A stretch of DNA of 64,000 nucleotides. Origin: Flavobacterium sp. (lineage in GTDB: Bacteria > Bacteroidota > Bacteroidia > Flavobacteriales > Flavobacteriaceae). Under the pieces are notes generated by a model. The model searched no databases. It saw only the letters and a program-made list of their open reading frames with translations, and was not told where the DNA came from. The stretch is taken from contig JAEUTY010000039.1 of the NCBI GenBank assembly GCA_016787805.1, positions 1-64,000 of the forward strand, given 5' to 3'. This document shows, piece by piece, positions 63,555 to 64,000 of this stretch (the stretch's first letter is position 1; each line of letters begins with the position of its first letter). Both the position numbers and the translations under genes were made by a program.

Positions 63555-64000
63555 ATGGAGCTTACAAAAATTAATTCCTATTATCAAAATATCATAGACC
63601 TAGTAATTTCATTATATGATAATGAGTTTATTACAGCCAAGGCTGGACATTGCATGAAAATTACTGGTTTTGGTAATAATGAACTTATGTATTTATGGGA
63701 TGAAATAACGGAGAAATATCCGAGTATAAATACTTTTATTGTTTCTGAAGATGAAAGAGGTGACTGTTACATTTCAGCTACTAAATTAATTGAATTTAGA
63801 AATCAACAAGAAAAGCCTCTATTAGTTCTAATACCATCCAATAGTAGAACTGCTGCTGAAGATTCTTATGGCAATGCCACTTTTAAAGAAATATCATTAG
63901 AGGGTATTGAAATTAAACTGAAAGAAGTACTTATTTCTAAAATTCCTGCTAATAATAAACGTATTATTCATTCTATATTTAGCTATTTAGTTATTAATGA
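63555..64000 (+). CDS. N-terminal fragment of next operon gene, possibly HerA/FtsK-like ATPase (MAD8-like)
   Basis: About 148 residues before the window ends with the frame open. It starts MELTKINSYYQNIIDLVISL and contains PLLVLIPSNSRTAAEDSYGN and TFKEISLEGIEIKLKEVLI. The phrase with AAEDSYG recalls the N-terminal part of large ATP-binding proteins in Dnd/Dpt- or MADS-type systems, but the ATPase motifs would lie outside. Operon position after the MAD7-like gene supports a MAD8-like ATP-binding protein. Confidence 0.5.
   Translation, partial: MELTKINSYYQNIIDLVISLYDNEFITAKAGHCMKITGFGNNELMYLWDEITEKYPSINTFIVSEDERGDCYISATKLIEFRNQQEKPLLVLIPSNSRTAAEDSYGNATFKEISLEGIEIKLKEVLISKIPANNKRIIHSIFSYLVIN

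Noticed and set aside
53434..64000. Classical type I restriction-modification system
   Set aside because: Methylase and specificity subunits are present, but the next gene is a kinase/ATPase giant and no HsdR is seen in the window.
53434..64000. BREX type 2 (Pgl)
   Set aside because: The kinase protein resembles PglW, but no PglZ or PglY is seen and an HsdS-like subunit is present, which suits MADS better. Genes to the right could change this.

Overview
The window looks like a chromosomal segment of a Flavobacterium-like member of the Bacteroidota. The evidence is low GC, promoters of the TTTG-N19-TAnnTTTG type, many secreted proteins ending in type 9 secretion (T9SS) sorting domains, bacillithiol and menaquinone genes, and families typical of the phylum (DUF3667, DUF6132, DUF6943). 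A single tRNA gene (His, GTG) is present. No rRNA, insertion sequence or CRISPR array was seen.

Positions 1-42,540 are mostly ordinary core or near-core genome. In order they hold: a MarR-controlled beta-oxidation operon (cut at the left edge); a long-chain acyl-CoA ligase; an LTA-synthase-like sulfatase overlapped by a small phosphatase; a compact CHAP amidase / membrane protein / TPR-patatin operon; purL; a group of secreted proteins (LRR protein, two endonuclease I paralogues, a beta-helix lipoprotein); a MenI-like thioesterase with isochorismate synthase, a GNAT and BshB1; tRNA-His; an M28 peptidase; a DUF3667 protein. A sulfide/persulfide detoxification cluster follows: Crp/Fnr regulator, TauE exporter, two persulfide dioxygenase-rhodanese fusions, a small membrane protein, thioredoxin and DUF6132. 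Three copies of a GTAAC-N4-GTTAC-type palindrome mark its promoters. A Cys-rich secreted peptide, a T9SS type B surface protein and two unknown genes end this part.

From about 42,670 to the right edge the sequence looks like an integrated mobile element carrying a defence island. It opens with what appears to be a displaced tRNA 3' end (candidate att site). Next come a small HTH-like gene, a four-gene cassette of unknown function, and a DUF6943-type gene. A gene-free stretch of about 1.5 kb is packed with at least nine consecutive imperfect inverted repeats. Many of their mismatches are G-T pairs on the plus strand, which points to a folded plus-strand RNA or single-stranded DNA.

The defence part begins with a minus-strand block of an AbiEi-like regulator, an AbiEii-like nucleotidyltransferase, GajA and GajB (Gabija), apparently one operon under an autoregulatory operator. 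A calcineurin-like phosphoesterase follows. The plus-strand operon that runs off the window has a DUF6577 winged-helix protein, a type I N6-adenine methylase, an HsdS-like specificity subunit, a 1487-residue NERD/double-kinase/P-loop protein, a 518-residue unknown, and the start of another gene. This fits a compact variant of the methylation-associated defence system (MADS), related in concept to BREX type 2/Pgl. All family assignments come from reading motifs and from memory; no database search was run.
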